Assembly: GCF_001625085.1 (NCBI RefSeq)
Contig: NZ_BDAW01000011.1
Location: 118,009-182,008 of the forward strand
Direction: 5' to 3'
Origin: Nocardia acidivorans NBRC 108247
Lineage (GTDB): Bacteria > Actinomycetota > Actinomycetes > Mycobacteriales > Mycobacteriaceae
DNA: 64,000 nt
Below, piece after piece: positions 1 to 7,580 of the stretch. Positions within the stretch are counted from its first letter, which is position 1; each line of letters begins with the position of its first letter. The translations under genes and the position numbers were made by a program. The notes under the pieces were generated by a model. It searched no databases. It was given only the letters and a program-made list of their open reading frames with translations, and was not told where the DNA came from.

Positions 1-2
1 CC

Positions 3-53
3 ACCGTCGCCCGCACCTGGCTCATCGACCAGGGCTTCGTCACCCCCGGCTGA
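3..53 (+). CDS. 3' end of a gene, possibly an osmoprotectant ABC transporter substrate-binding protein (partial)
   Basis: Only the last 16 codons lie in the window. They read TVARTWLIDQGFVTPG and end in TGA at 51-53. The pattern of VA, a few residues, WL and then a small turn resembles the C-terminus of ProX/OpuAC-type glycine betaine binding proteins, but so short a tail cannot settle identity. It reads into the tRNA genes that follow. The next open frames downstream on this strand are not convincing, so it is probably the last gene of its operon. Confidence 0.35.
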   Translation, partial: TVARTWLIDQGFVTPG

Positions 54-144
54 CCCCCGCCACCAGCCGATTTGCTTTCGGCCCCGCTTTGTCCCTAAAG
101 TTCTGTCCCGCAAGCCGATCGGCCCCCGAGGCCCCGGCGAGCAA

Positions 145-217
145 GCGGATGTAGCGCAGCTGGTAGCGCATCACCTTGCCAAGGTGAGGGTCGCGAGTTC
201 GAATCTCGTCATCCGCT
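145..217 (+). tRNA. tRNA-Gly (GCC)
   Basis: A 73-nt cloverleaf. The acceptor arms GCGGATG/CATCCGC pair perfectly, the anticodon loop TTGCCAA sits on a CACC/GGTG stem giving anticodon GCC, and the T arm contains GTTCGAATC. The discriminator base is T at 217 and no CCA is encoded. An identical copy lies at 23581-23653, and both copies are preceded by a similar GAGGCCCCGG tract. Confidence 0.97.
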
Positions 218-231
218 CAAAGATTGTTCCC

Positions 232-303
232 GCGCGATTAGCTCAGCGGGAGAGCGCTTCCCTGACACGGAAGAGGTCACTGGTTCAATCCCAGTATCGC
301 GCA
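232..303 (+). tRNA. tRNA-Val (GAC)
   Basis: A 72-nt cloverleaf with acceptor arms GCGCGAT/ATCGCGC. The anticodon stem CTTCC/GGAAG encloses CTGACAC, giving anticodon GAC, and the T arm contains GGTTCAATCC. Discriminator base A is at 303. It lies 14 nt after the tRNA-Gly, so the two are probably co-transcribed. Confidence 0.96.
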
Positions 304-316
304 CTCACAAACAGTT

Positions 317-877
317 CTACACCGCCGCGTAGCGGAGCAGGACGATGCCGGTCGGGAATGTGCGATTCTCCACCAACTCCAGGGTGATCCACTTGCTCAG
401 CGTCGGGAAGAACGGCGTGCCGCCTCCGACAGCTGTCGGGGTGACCACCACCTGGAACTCGTCCACGAGACCGGCCCGGATCAGCGGCGCGGCGAGTGTG
501 GCGCCCGCGACGTCGATCCGTCCATCGGTCTCGGCCTTGAGCTTCGCGGCGACCTCGACGACGTCACCGCGCTCCAGCCGCGAATTCCAGTCGACCGAAT
601 CGAGGGTTTTGGAGAAAACGATCTTCGGCATCGCCAGCCACAGCCGCGCGTACTCGGCCTCCACCGGCGAGATATCGGGGGCCTCCTCGGCGGTCGGCCA
701 GTGGGAGGCCATCAGCTCGTACAGCTTCCGCCCATACAGTGACACCGCCGTGCCCCGCACCTGATCGTTCCAATACTGGTGCAGTTCCGGGTCCGGGTTG
801 CTCCACCCGATGTCACCGTTCGCGTCGCAGATGTAGCCGTCCACCGAGACATTCATGCCATAGGTCAGTTTGCCCAT
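317..877 (-). CDS. RibD C-terminal/dihydrofolate reductase-like family protein
   Basis: A 186-residue protein of the stand-alone RibD C-terminal/DHFR-like family common in actinobacteria, presumed cytosolic NAD(P)H-dependent reductases whose substrates are mostly unknown. Family signs are the N-terminal strand plus SVDGYI, the central segment SLYGRKLYELM, and the C-terminal DEFQVVVTPTAVGGG followed by PFFP. The frame opens at 910, but the family N-terminus fits the ATG at 877 (MGKLTYGMN). A second member of the same family lies at 1198-1812 and a third fragment ends at 3107, so this end of the window has collected several. The exact reaction cannot be read from sequence. Confidence 0.85.
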   Translation of the reverse strand: MGKLTYGMNVSVDGYICDANGDIGWSNPDPELHQYWNDQVRGTAVSLYGRKLYELMASHWPTAEEAPDISPVEAEYARLWLAMPKIVFSKTLDSVDWNSRLERGDVVEVAAKLKAETDGRIDVAGATLAAPLIRAGLVDEFQVVVTPTAVGGGTPFFPTLSKWITLELVENRTFPTGIVLLRYAAV

Positions 878-924
878 GATGCCAAGACTCCCACAGCGAC
901 GAAAACTCATCGCTCTGTGCCGAC

Positions 925-1130
925 ATGCGGAAGATCGTGTTGTTCGGGGCGACCGGGTACACCGGTCGACTCACCGCCGAAACACTGACCGCACAGGGTG
1001 ATTCGCCGGACGGAGCTGGAGCGCGGCCTCCTCGATACCGGGGCGCTGGGTCCGGTCGAGGCATTCGGCCTCGGGGCGCTCTCCGCCGCCGCGGCCGATG
1101 GCGGTTGGACCCGCCTTCCCGCCCGGTGAC
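925..1130 (+). pseudogene. Remnant of a saccharopine dehydrogenase/trans-acting enoyl reductase-like gene
   Basis: An ATG at 925 opens a clear NAD(P)-binding start, MRKIVLFGATGYTGRLTAE, containing GATGYTG. This is typical of saccharopine-dehydrogenase-like enoyl reductases of mycolate-producing bacteria. The family resemblance stops after about 26 codons and the frame becomes low-complexity Arg/Gly/Pro. A different frame from about 1000 reads TELERGLLDTGALGPVEAF and looks protein-like, so a large internal deletion or frameshift has probably occurred. The frame nominally runs to 1269, into the antisense of the next gene. It is unlikely to make a functional enzyme. Confidence 0.6.
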
Positions 1131-1197
1131 CGCGCAGCCTCCGCGGTGCAGTCGCCAGTTCAAGCAGGCCACTATTCAATCCCGCTGTCGCGCAACG

Positions 1198-1812
1198 TCA
1201 TTTCCTGACTTCGAACCTCAGGTGCAGTACTCGCTCGCCTTGGATGACCACGTGGGGGTCCTCCAGTAGGTGCTGGCCGTCGATGTCGCCGAAGAAGCGT
1301 TTTCCGGATCCGAACACCACGGGGACCACGTCCATCGCGACCTCGTCGATCAAACCGGCCGCGAAGAACTGGCCGCCGACCTGTCCGGCGTTGACGGCGA
1401 CGGTGCGGTCGCCGGCGAGTTCGCGTGCGGTGGCGGCAGCGGTGTGGATGTTGTCGACGAAGTGGTAGGAGGCCTCCGGGTGCCAACCGTGCGGCTTGGG
1501 GCGATGCGACACGACGACCACGTGCTCACCCACGGGTGGCTGCCCCTCCCAACCGTTCACCAGGTCGAACAGGGTGCGGCCCATGACGATCGACCCGATC
1601 GACGCCCACGTGGCGCGGACGTAGTCCGCCGAGGCACGGGCGACCTTGAATCCGGCTCCGGTGCCGGAATGATCGAAGCTCTGCTCGCCGGCGGGCTCCG
1701 TGATCGGGGTGTCACCGCTGAAATACCACTCGTGCAGGGGGCCGACGTCGTCGTTCTTGTCGGCGATGAAGCCGTCCACCGACACCACATTGTGCAAAAT
1801 CACCGTGCTCAC
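1198..1812 (-). CDS. RibD C-terminal/dihydrofolate reductase-like family protein
   Basis: A 204-residue member of the RibD C-terminal/DHFR-like family. It shows STVILHNVVSVDGFIADKND at the N-terminus, IVMGRTLFDLVNGW in the middle, and DEVAMDVVPVVFGSGKRFF towards the end, the usual family signature. The GTG at 1812 is preceded by GGAGGAG at good spacing and is preferred over the upstream ATG at 1911, which lies inside the araC gene. The AraC-type regulator just upstream on the same strand (stop at 1886, 73 nt away) may belong to the same transcript. The left arm of a 27-bp inverted repeat (1870-1896) sits between the two genes. Substrate unknown. Confidence 0.85.
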   Translation of the reverse strand: MSTVILHNVVSVDGFIADKNDDVGPLHEWYFSGDTPITEPAGEQSFDHSGTGAGFKVARASADYVRATWASIGSIVMGRTLFDLVNGWEGQPPVGEHVVVVSHRPKPHGWHPEASYHFVDNIHTAAATARELAGDRTVAVNAGQVGGQFFAAGLIDEVAMDVVPVVFGSGKRFFGDIDGQHLLEDPHVVIQGERVLHLRFEVRK

Positions 1813-1869
1813 AGGAACTCCTCCGGATCGATAGGGCGTGGATTCCGATTCTGTGGCATCGCCGGGTAC

Positions 1870-1896
1870 GCACGCTTGTAAAAAATCACTCGACGG
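1870..1896. repeat. Left arm of a perfect 27-bp inverted repeat
   Basis: The 27 bases starting GCACGCTTGTAAAAAATCAC match perfectly, in inverted orientation, the bases at 3098-3124. The arm contains the stop codon of the araC gene (TCA at 1886-1888) and lies upstream of the reductase gene starting at 1812. The TACAAGCGTGC half resembles part of a palindromic regulator site, but that reading is a guess. Confidence 0.9.
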
Positions 1897-2728
1897 GCAT
1901 CGGCCCGGCATCCGGCGGGAACCGGTCCTGGGCTGGAAATCTGCGCCGCAGCGCGAGGTAGTCGGTGGGGGTGTGACCGGTGAAGTCCTTGAACTCCTTG
2001 CTGGCGTGCGCCTGATCGAAATACCCTGCGGAGTGCGCGAATTCGGTCCAATCGACCGGGCCGCGCGCGTCGACGGACAGAATCAGGCGGGCGAAACGAT
2101 AGATGCGGGCCACGCGTTTGGGTGTGACGCCGACGTGAGATTTGAATTGTGCGGTCAGATGATTGCCACTCACCCCGGCGGCGTCGGCGAGCGCCGCGAC
2201 CGAGACCGAACCGTAGGACCGCTCCAGCCGTGTCCCCACCCGCGCGACCAGATCGAGGGTGTCTGACCGGGTATCCACGAGACGCGACCGCAACTCCTGC
2301 TCGACGAGGTCGAGTGCGTCGGCGGCAGCGCCGAACTCACCGAGACGACCGCGGATTCGCTCCAGCGCGCGCTGCCACACCGCGTCCACGGGCACATAGC
2401 GATCCCGCAGTTCGAGCGCCGGAATGTCGGTGAACGCCGAGAGTCCCCAGGGCTTGAAATGCACTCCTACCAACCGCACGCGGGCCGGATACTCCAAGAG
2501 AAAACGCTCGGTCCGCAACCCCATGAACCACCCGTCGACCAGGGTCGCGGACGGCACCGCGGGGTCGGGCACAGTCAGCTGAACCGGGGCACCGAGATTG
2601 ATGAACAAATGCGCCGAAGGCATTGGGGGAACGAGCACGCGACGATGACGCGGCACCCCGGACAGGCAGTAGATGTCGTCGATGAACCGATCGAGCGGTG
2701 GGCCGGGAACCCGGCCTGCGTAGCGCAT
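1886..2728 (-). CDS. AraC family transcriptional regulator
   Basis: A 280-residue cytosolic DNA-binding regulator. Residues 1-150 form the variable sensing domain (PPLDRFIDDIYCL, MPSAHLFINLGAP). Residues about 175-265 form the double helix-turn-helix: VSVAALADAAGVSGNHLTAQ is the first unit and GYFDQAHASKEFKDFTGHTP matches the conserved AraC C-terminal signature. It lies directly upstream of a reductase on the same strand and is a candidate regulator of it. Its last three codons and stop lie within a 27-bp repeat whose inverted partner is 1.2 kb away, so the gene sits almost exactly between the two arms. Confidence 0.92.
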   Translation of the reverse strand: MRYAGRVPGPPLDRFIDDIYCLSGVPRHRRVLVPPMPSAHLFINLGAPVQLTVPDPAVPSATLVDGWFMGLRTERFLLEYPARVRLVGVHFKPWGLSAFTDIPALELRDRYVPVDAVWQRALERIRGRLGEFGAAADALDLVEQELRSRLVDTRSDTLDLVARVGTRLERSYGSVSVAALADAAGVSGNHLTAQFKSHVGVTPKRVARIYRFARLILSVDARGPVDWTEFAHSAGYFDQAHASKEFKDFTGHTPTDYLALRRRFPAQDRFPPDAGPMPVE

Positions 2729-2976
2729 GCTCCAGTGTCTCGCATCCGGACAGCTACGTCGGGAAACACGGCGTCGATGTAGACCAAGTCGTAGACGTAC
2801 GAGCGGTCGCCTTGAAGCTCATCCAGACGCCGTCGGGCGGAGGGCAACCCCGGCCGACGTCATCGTACGGACGACTCGATACCGCGCCCGCGGTATTGCA
2901 AACCACCCATCGCAAGTCAGGCAGGCGGAGACACCGGATGGTGATCTTGTGGGCGACGCGGACGAGTCGAAGTTGA

Positions 2977-3107
2977 TGGCGTTGGAAGATGGACTGCGGG
3001 TCGCCCTGGGCGGCACTCCCATCCGATGCGCACATGGTCCAGGGCAAGCGGCTGGTGATCAGGTTCCGGGTCGCGAAGTTGTACGGGGACACACTCACCG
3101 TCGAGTG
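2977..3107 (+). pseudogene. 3' fragment of a RibD/DHFR-like gene
   Basis: A short open stretch ends MVQGKRLVIRFRVAKLYGD and then LTVE and TGA at 3105-3107. The tail resembles the end of the reductase at 1198-1812 (VIQGERVLHLRFEVRK), so this looks like a 3' scrap of a third family member. There is an in-frame stop at 2974-2976 and no credible start. The bases from 2729 to about 2976 hold nothing else I can support. Confidence 0.4.
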
Positions 3108-3124
3108 ATTTTTTACAAGCGTGC
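3098..3124. repeat. Right arm of a perfect 27-bp inverted repeat
   Basis: This is the exact inverted partner of 1870-1896, starting CCGTCGAGTGATTTTTTAC. It contains the TGA ending the reductase fragment at 3107. The two arms enclose 1201 bp containing the araC gene. The 137 bp between this arm and the phosphatase gene (stop at 3262) hold no recognised feature. Confidence 0.9.
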
Positions 3125-3261
3125 ACTGATCGGTAGCAGCCCGATAACCCGGCATCGGCCGGTGGACTCGATCCCGATCCCTTCGCCGGCATGGGTTAGG
3201 AAATAATTGTCGGACAGCAACTGTTGGTGCGGGGACCGGTGGGGCAGGGCCGTTCGAGGGT

Positions 3262-4443
3262 TCAGGCGTCGGCTGGGTGGTTCCAGTCGATGCAGACGAC
3301 GACGGCGTCGTCTACGAGGTCGGTGCCCTCGTGGTAGTCGAGCAATTCGGTGATGATGGCTCGGGCGGCTTCGGAGGCGGGCAGGTTGCTGGAGGCCTGA
3401 ATTGCGAGGTCGAGGTTGGTGGTGCCGTATTCGACGCCGGTGGGGGCCTGGGCGGTGTGCACGCCGTCGCTGACGATCACCAGCCGGTCGCCGGGCTCGA
3501 CGTGGAAGGCTTGTTCGCGGTAGTTGGTGCCGTCGAACATGCCCAGTGGCAGTTGGGCTTCGAACTCGATCAGTTCGACGATGCCGTCGCGCAAGCGCAG
3601 GACCCGCGGTGAGCCGGCGTCGATCACCCCGACGCGACCGGTGGCGACTTCGAAGCGCAGCAGCAGTGTCGATACGTGCTGAGCGCCCCCATATTGGGCG
3701 TAGACGGCCTGGTCGGCCAGACTTGCCTGGTCGGCGATGTCCAGGCCGGCCCGGCGGGCGTTGCGCAGGGCGCTGATGGCCAGGTTGGTCAGCAGTGCGG
3801 CGGCGATGCCCTGGCCCATACCGTTGGACACGGTGACGGTCAGGTATTCCGCCGAGGTGCTCCAGTCGAAGTTGTCGCCGCCGATGGTGTAGGCGGGTTC
3901 GAGCTGCCCACCCAGGGAGTATTCCGCGCGGGCACAGCCGCGCCCGGGCAGCAGTTGCCACTGCATCTCCGCGGCGAGGCTGAGCCGCTCACGACGGCGG
4001 GCCTGCAGGTAGAGATCGGTGTCGCGCTCGGCGACGATCAGCTCGTGGCCGAGCATGGTGGCCAACCTGGCCAGGGCGGCCTGCTCGTCCTCGGTGGGCG
4101 CGGCGGGCAGCTGCGCCCGCAAGATGCCGAGCCGGTCACCGCGCACGGCTACCGGCAGATGGATCACCACTCCCTCCGCGCCGGGGCCCGGCTCCATGAG
4201 TGCCCGCTGAGCAGTGAACGCCCTGCCCGCGGTCGTGGTCCTGATCGCCAACGGCGTTGCGGTGTGAGGCAATTCGGTGACCGGCTGCAACATCGACAAT
4301 CGGTAGTCGGCCAGCAGCAACTCCACCGCGGTCGCCGCGAAGTCGGTCCGCAGCGTGGCGCGCAACACATCGAGCAGTGCGTGGGGCGCGCTGGCGCGCA
4401 GGGCCGCCTCGGCGTATGCGAACGAGTGTCCGGCGCCGGTCAT
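3262..4443 (-). CDS. GAF/SpoIIE-type PP2C serine phosphatase
   Basis: A 393-residue cytosolic regulator. Residues about 20-165 look like a GAF-type sensor domain. Residues about 185-390 are a SpoIIE/PP2C phosphatase domain, with a metal-ligand segment GGDNFDW (GGDWYD in most relatives), the central SNGMGQGIAAALLTNLA, then VSDGVH and the terminal DDAVVVCI. Such enzymes dephosphorylate STAS anti-sigma antagonists. The ATG at 4443 has GGGAGG just upstream and is preferred over an in-frame start at 4509. The gene is divergent from the MarR gene at 4590 and close to a STAS gene (5291) and an anti-sigma kinase (6098), so a local partner-switching circuit is likely. The altered GGDNFDW could affect metal binding. 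Confidence 0.88.
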   Translation of the reverse strand: MTGAGHSFAYAEAALRASAPHALLDVLRATLRTDFAATAVELLLADYRLSMLQPVTELPHTATPLAIRTTTAGRAFTAQRALMEPGPGAEGVVIHLPVAVRGDRLGILRAQLPAAPTEDEQAALARLATMLGHELIVAERDTDLYLQARRRERLSLAAEMQWQLLPGRGCARAEYSLGGQLEPAYTIGGDNFDWSTSAEYLTVTVSNGMGQGIAAALLTNLAISALRNARRAGLDIADQASLADQAVYAQYGGAQHVSTLLLRFEVATGRVGVIDAGSPRVLRLRDGIVELIEFEAQLPLGMFDGTNYREQAFHVEPGDRLVIVSDGVHTAQAPTGVEYGTTNLDLAIQASSNLPASEAARAIITELLDYHEGTDLVDDAVVVCIDWNHPADA

Positions 4444-4509
4444 ATGGCCTCCCAGGGTCGGCGAGCCCGGGGGGCTGCGGGGTTGCGGGGTTGCGGTCGG
4501 TCGCAACAA

Positions 4510-4523
4510 TTGTCGCTCGACAC
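4510..4523. promoter_or_regulatory. Candidate MarR operator, TTGTCGctCGACAC
   Basis: A near-palindrome with arms TTGTCG and CGACAC lies in the divergent promoter region between the phosphatase and marR genes. A perfect version, TTGTCGtgCGACAA, occurs at 5229-5242 upstream of the STAS gene. Two similar palindromes on either side of a marR gene suggest its operators. Confidence 0.5.
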
Positions 4524-4589
4524 GGACCCGACGACATTACCGCGCGGCTCGGGTGCCGCGATACCCGGGCGACGTGTCACAGTAGTCGC

Positions 4590-5072
4590 ATGAGAAGTTC
4601 GCCGCTGCGGGACCAGACCGGGACCGAGGTCGCCGCGACCGTGGAAGAGGCAGCGGAACGGCTGGTAACGCTGTGGGGGCAGGCCCAGCAGGCGGTGGCG
4701 ACGCGGGTGTCGCCCTCACAATTGCAGGCACTCGCCATCGTGCACCGGCACGGGCAGATCAACCTCAATGGCCTGGCCGCCGAGTTGGACGCGATGCCGT
4801 CCTCGGCGAGCCGGCTGTGCGATCGGCTCCAGGCCGCGGGATTGCTCGCTCGCACGGCGAGCCTGTCCAACCGTCGAGAGGTGATGCTCGCGCTGACCAG
4901 GGACGGTCAGCGACTGCTCACCGAGGTCAGCAGTATCCGGCGCCGGGCGCTGAGCCAGGTGCTGCAGGGCATGAGCGGCCCGGGCCGCGAGGCGCTGCTG
5001 GCGGGGTTGACCGAGTTCGCCGCCAGTGCCGAGCAGAGCCCCGGTATCGCGCAGCAAGAGCATCGCGCCTGA
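4590..5072 (+). CDS. MarR family transcriptional regulator
   Basis: A 160-residue winged-helix regulator. Residues 45-115 carry the MarR fold: PSQLQALAIVHRHGQINLNG, then a recognition segment MPSSASRLCDRLQAAGLLAR, then the wing NRREVMLALTRDG. The flanking helices (EEAAERLVTLWGQAQQA and the C-terminal segment after RRRAL) would dimerise. The start at 4590 gives the normal family length; the open frame extends upstream without family similarity. It sits between a SpoIIE phosphatase and a STAS/anti-sigma pair, and matching palindromes lie in both flanking promoter regions, so it may control the whole module. Confidence 0.9.
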   Translation: MRSSPLRDQTGTEVAATVEEAAERLVTLWGQAQQAVATRVSPSQLQALAIVHRHGQINLNGLAAELDAMPSSASRLCDRLQAAGLLARTASLSNRREVMLALTRDGQRLLTEVSSIRRRALSQVLQGMSGPGREALLAGLTEFAASAEQSPGIAQQEHRA

Positions 5073-5228
5073 CCGGTTCGGCGTGCGGACACCCCGCGGT
5101 AGATCATCGAATTTTGTTGCCCCGGTTGCCATCTCGATGATCACCGCACACTGCGACGCGGCACGGATCCAGCGATGCACGATCGGACGGCTGAAATATC
5201 ACCTTGGTCCGGGTTGGTCGTTCAATAG

Positions 5229-5242
5229 TTGTCGTGCGACAA
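5229..5242. promoter_or_regulatory. Candidate MarR operator, perfect palindrome TTGTCGtgCGACAA
   Basis: A perfect 6+6 palindrome with a 2-bp centre lies 48 bp before the STAS start. It is embedded in a longer imperfect inverted repeat (TTCAAT to ATTGAA, 5221-5246). It matches the site at 4510-4523 in the divergent marR promoter. Confidence 0.55.
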
Positions 5243-5290
5243 TTGAAGACTGGATCGGACCGAGCTGATCCGGCGAAGGTGAGGTCGGTT

Positions 5291-5656
5291 ATGGGTTCAT
5301 CCAGCACCATCCAGGCGGTCGCCCCTGAACACCGGCGGTATCGGACGTTCGAGCATCCGACGTTCGAGCCGGGTGAGGTGCGGTGCTTTCCGACGGAACG
5401 ACCCGTGCGGGTGGTCATGCGCGGTGATATCGACCTGACCACGCTGCCGCAGCTCGACCTGGCCTACCGCGAACTCACACAGCTCGAACCGGGCGATGTC
5501 GTGGTCGACCTGTCCGAGGTCACCTTGCTGGGATGCGTGGCACTGCGACTCCTGGTGGCGCTCACCGCACGACTCTCGCCCACCGGACACGAGGTGATCA
5601 TTCAGGCCGCGAGCCCGCCCGCCCGGCGATTGCTCGACCTCGCTGGCTTGCCGTAG
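5291..5656 (+). CDS. STAS-domain anti-sigma factor antagonist-like protein
   Basis: A 121-residue protein with a STAS domain at about residues 35-120: VRVVMRGDIDLTTLPQLD, then VVVDLSEVTLLGCVALRLLV. It presumably binds an anti-sigma kinase and is switched by phosphorylation. In most active antagonists the loop after the DLS strand carries a phosphorylatable Ser (DSSGL or GSVGL). Here the motif is LLGCVALR, with Cys and Val where the Ser is expected, so regulation may be unusual or lost. Start 5291 has AAGGTGAGG upstream; an alternative start exists at 5204. Its 3' end overlaps the convergent kinase gene by 59 bp. Confidence 0.82.
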   Translation: MGSSSTIQAVAPEHRRYRTFEHPTFEPGEVRCFPTERPVRVVMRGDIDLTTLPQLDLAYRELTQLEPGDVVVDLSEVTLLGCVALRLLVALTARLSPTGHEVIIQAASPPARRLLDLAGLP

Positions 5657-6098
5657 CGAGTGGACGGGGTGAGTGCGGTCGCCGATAGATCGGCTTGGTA
5701 CGCATGTCGACCGTGGTGCCGCCATCCTCGATGCGGACGGTCACCTCGGTCATGAGCACCCGCATCAGCTCCAACCCGCGTCCCCGATGCGGATTCTCCG
5801 GAATATCGATCGGTTTCCAGCTGCCCTCGTCGGTGACGGTCACCCGCAGGTCTTCCTCGGTGAGCTCGCCCGCGACCCTGACAATGCCGGGCCTGAACCG
5901 ATAGCCGTGTTCGATCGCATTGGTCATGGCCTCGTTGACGGCCAGCACCACGTCGTAGGCTTGGGTGGGATCAATTTCGCAGCGCTCCAACCAATTCCGC
6001 ACTATCCGGCGGACGACGCCGATCTGGCTCGCTTCCCCGGGCACGCTGATTTCCCGCCGATGTGGTCGGCTCCGCACCATCTGATCGGTCGAACTCAT
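5598..6098 (-). CDS. RsbW-like anti-sigma ATP-binding protein (HATPase_c)
   Basis: A 166-residue GHKL-fold kinase of the RsbW/SpoIIAB type. Visible motifs are the N-box DVVLAVNEAMTNAIEHGY, the G1 segment VTDEGSWKPID, and the G2 region NPHRGRGLELMRVLM. Such proteins hold a sigma factor or partner and phosphorylate a STAS antagonist. The ATG at 6098 has GGGAGG seven bases upstream; the open frame extends far beyond it without similarity. It is convergent with the STAS gene and overlaps it by 59 bp. No sigma factor gene is seen nearby, so its target is probably elsewhere. The C-terminal 25 residues are Arg-rich and not part of the fold. Confidence 0.88.
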   Translation of the reverse strand: MSSTDQMVRSRPHRREISVPGEASQIGVVRRIVRNWLERCEIDPTQAYDVVLAVNEAMTNAIEHGYRFRPGIVRVAGELTEEDLRVTVTDEGSWKPIDIPENPHRGRGLELMRVLMTEVTVRIEDGGTTVDMRTKPIYRRPHSPRPLATASQRGRAIAGRAGSRPE

Positions 6099-6383
6099 CT
6101 CGCACCTCCCCGACATATCCCTTTCGCGGCAGGCCCGCCGCCTCTCCCCCACTGCGTACCCCGATAATGCGCGCCCACACGCCCGCTGTTTGCCGTTGTC
6201 GCAGATTCGGTCGGAGCGCCTACCTCCCTTACTCCGCCTATATCCCAAGGTCGGAAAGTCAAATTTCCAATTATGGGTTAACTGGTGGGATGCTGGGCAA
6301 TTGTAAGATGGGCGGCCCTGTGGCCGCTTCGAGTGTGTCTCTCGCAGGTGATTCTTAGCCACTACAGCTGAGGAGTGATTGCC

Positions 6384-7580
6384 GTGAGCAGTACCGCGTT
6401 CGTTGCCGAACCAACCGTTCGGGTTTCTGTGGCTTCTTCCCGGCGACTGCATATCGTGCTGGTCGCGCCGCCCTATTTCGAGGTGCCGCCCACGGGCTAC
6501 GGGGGTGTGGAGGCTGTGGTGGCGCAATTGGCCGACGCTCTGGTGGAACGGGGGCATCGGGTGACGCTGTTGGGGGCGGGACGCAATGGGACCAAGGCGG
6601 ACTTCGTGCCCATCTGGGATCGGATCATTCCCGAGTTGCTGGGGAATCCATATCCGGAGGTGTTGCACGCGTTGAAGGTTCGGCGGGCGGTGGAGCGGAT
6701 CGCGGCGGTGGAGCGGATCGATGTGGTGCACGATCACACGTTCGCCGGGCCGTTGAACGCTCCGGCGTTCCGCGCGTTGGGAATTCCCACCGTGGTCACC
6801 GTGCACGGGCCGGTGGACGGTGAGGAAGTCGAATACTACCGGACCATGCGGGACACAACGCATTTGGTGGCGATCAGCGATCGGCAGCGGGCACTGGCAC
6901 CCGACCTCAATTGGATCAGCCGGGTGCACAACGCGATTCGGCCTTCGGAGTGGCCGTTTCAAACGGAGAAGCAGGATTTCGCGCTGTTCCTCGGCCGCTA
7001 CGTCGACTACAAGGGCCCGCATACCGCGCTGACGGCGGCGCATCGGGCCGGTATCCCCCTCGTCCTGGCCGCCAAATGCAATGAGGAGCCGGAGAAGGCG
7101 TTCTTCGAACAGCAGGTGCGGCCGCTGCTCACCGATCGCGATCACGTGTTCGGCGAGGCCGATGCGACGGCCAAGCGGCAATTGCTCTCCGCCGCACGGT
7201 GTCTACTCTTCCCGATTCAGTGGGAGGAGCCGTTCGGCATGGTGATGATCGAGGCGATGGCCTGCGGGACACCGGTGGTCGCCCTGCGCGGCGGCGCGGT
7301 GTCGGAGGTGGTCCAGGACGGGGTCACCGGCATCATCTGCGACCATCCCGATGAGCTGCCCGAGGCCATGGAGCGGGCCAGGGATATCGATCCGGCCGAC
7401 TGCCGTCGCCGGGTGGAGGAGTTCTTCTCCATCCGCCGACTCGGTGAGGGCTATGAGGCCGCCTATCGCTCGGTGCTCGCGAAACAGCCGAAACTCGTTG
7501 TGCCCGGCCGTGATCCGGCGGTGCCTGCGATGGCGCGGGCCATGGCGTTCCTCGGCACGGATGAAACGAATCCCGTGTGA
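6384..7580 (+). CDS. GT4 family glycosyltransferase
   Basis: A 398-residue retaining GT-B glycosyltransferase. The N-terminal Rossmann half begins HIVLVAPPYFEVPPTGYGG, including the glycine-rich acceptor loop. The C-terminal half holds the nucleotide-sugar site EEPFGMVMIEAMACGTPVVA near residues 281-300, which is the EX7E motif. The GTG at 6384 is preferred because GAGGAG lies 8-9 bases upstream; GTG at 6375 is the alternative. Its stop overlaps the start of the following glycosidase gene (GTGTGA), so the two are translationally coupled. That suggests joint action on an alpha-glucan or a stress-related oligosaccharide, but donor and acceptor cannot be read from the sequence. Confidence 0.93.
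   Translation: MSSTAFVAEPTVRVSVASSRRLHIVLVAPPYFEVPPTGYGGVEAVVAQLADALVERGHRVTLLGAGRNGTKADFVPIWDRIIPELLGNPYPEVLHALKVRRAVERIAAVERIDVVHDHTFAGPLNAPAFRALGIPTVVTVHGPVDGEEVEYYRTMRDTTHLVAISDRQRALAPDLNWISRVHNAIRPSEWPFQTEKQDFALFLGRYVDYKGPHTALTAAHRAGIPLVLAAKCNEEPEKAFFEQQVRPLLTDRDHVFGEADATAKRQLLSAARCLLFPIQWEEPFGMVMIEAMACGTPVVALRGGAVSEVVQDGVTGIICDHPDELPEAMERARDIDPADCRRRVEEFFSIRRLGEGYEAAYRSVLAKQPKLVVPGRDPAVPAMARAMAFLGTDETNPV

Noticed and set aside
3207..3220. A third MarR-type site, TTGTCGGACAGCAA
   Set aside because: The second arm has two mismatches and the site lies beyond the 3' end of the phosphatase gene, not in a promoter.
5598..7181. A 527-codon anti-sigma kinase
   Set aside because: Only the last 166 codons, from ATG 6098 with a good ribosome binding site, show the kinase fold. 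The rest is antisense to the glycosyltransferase.
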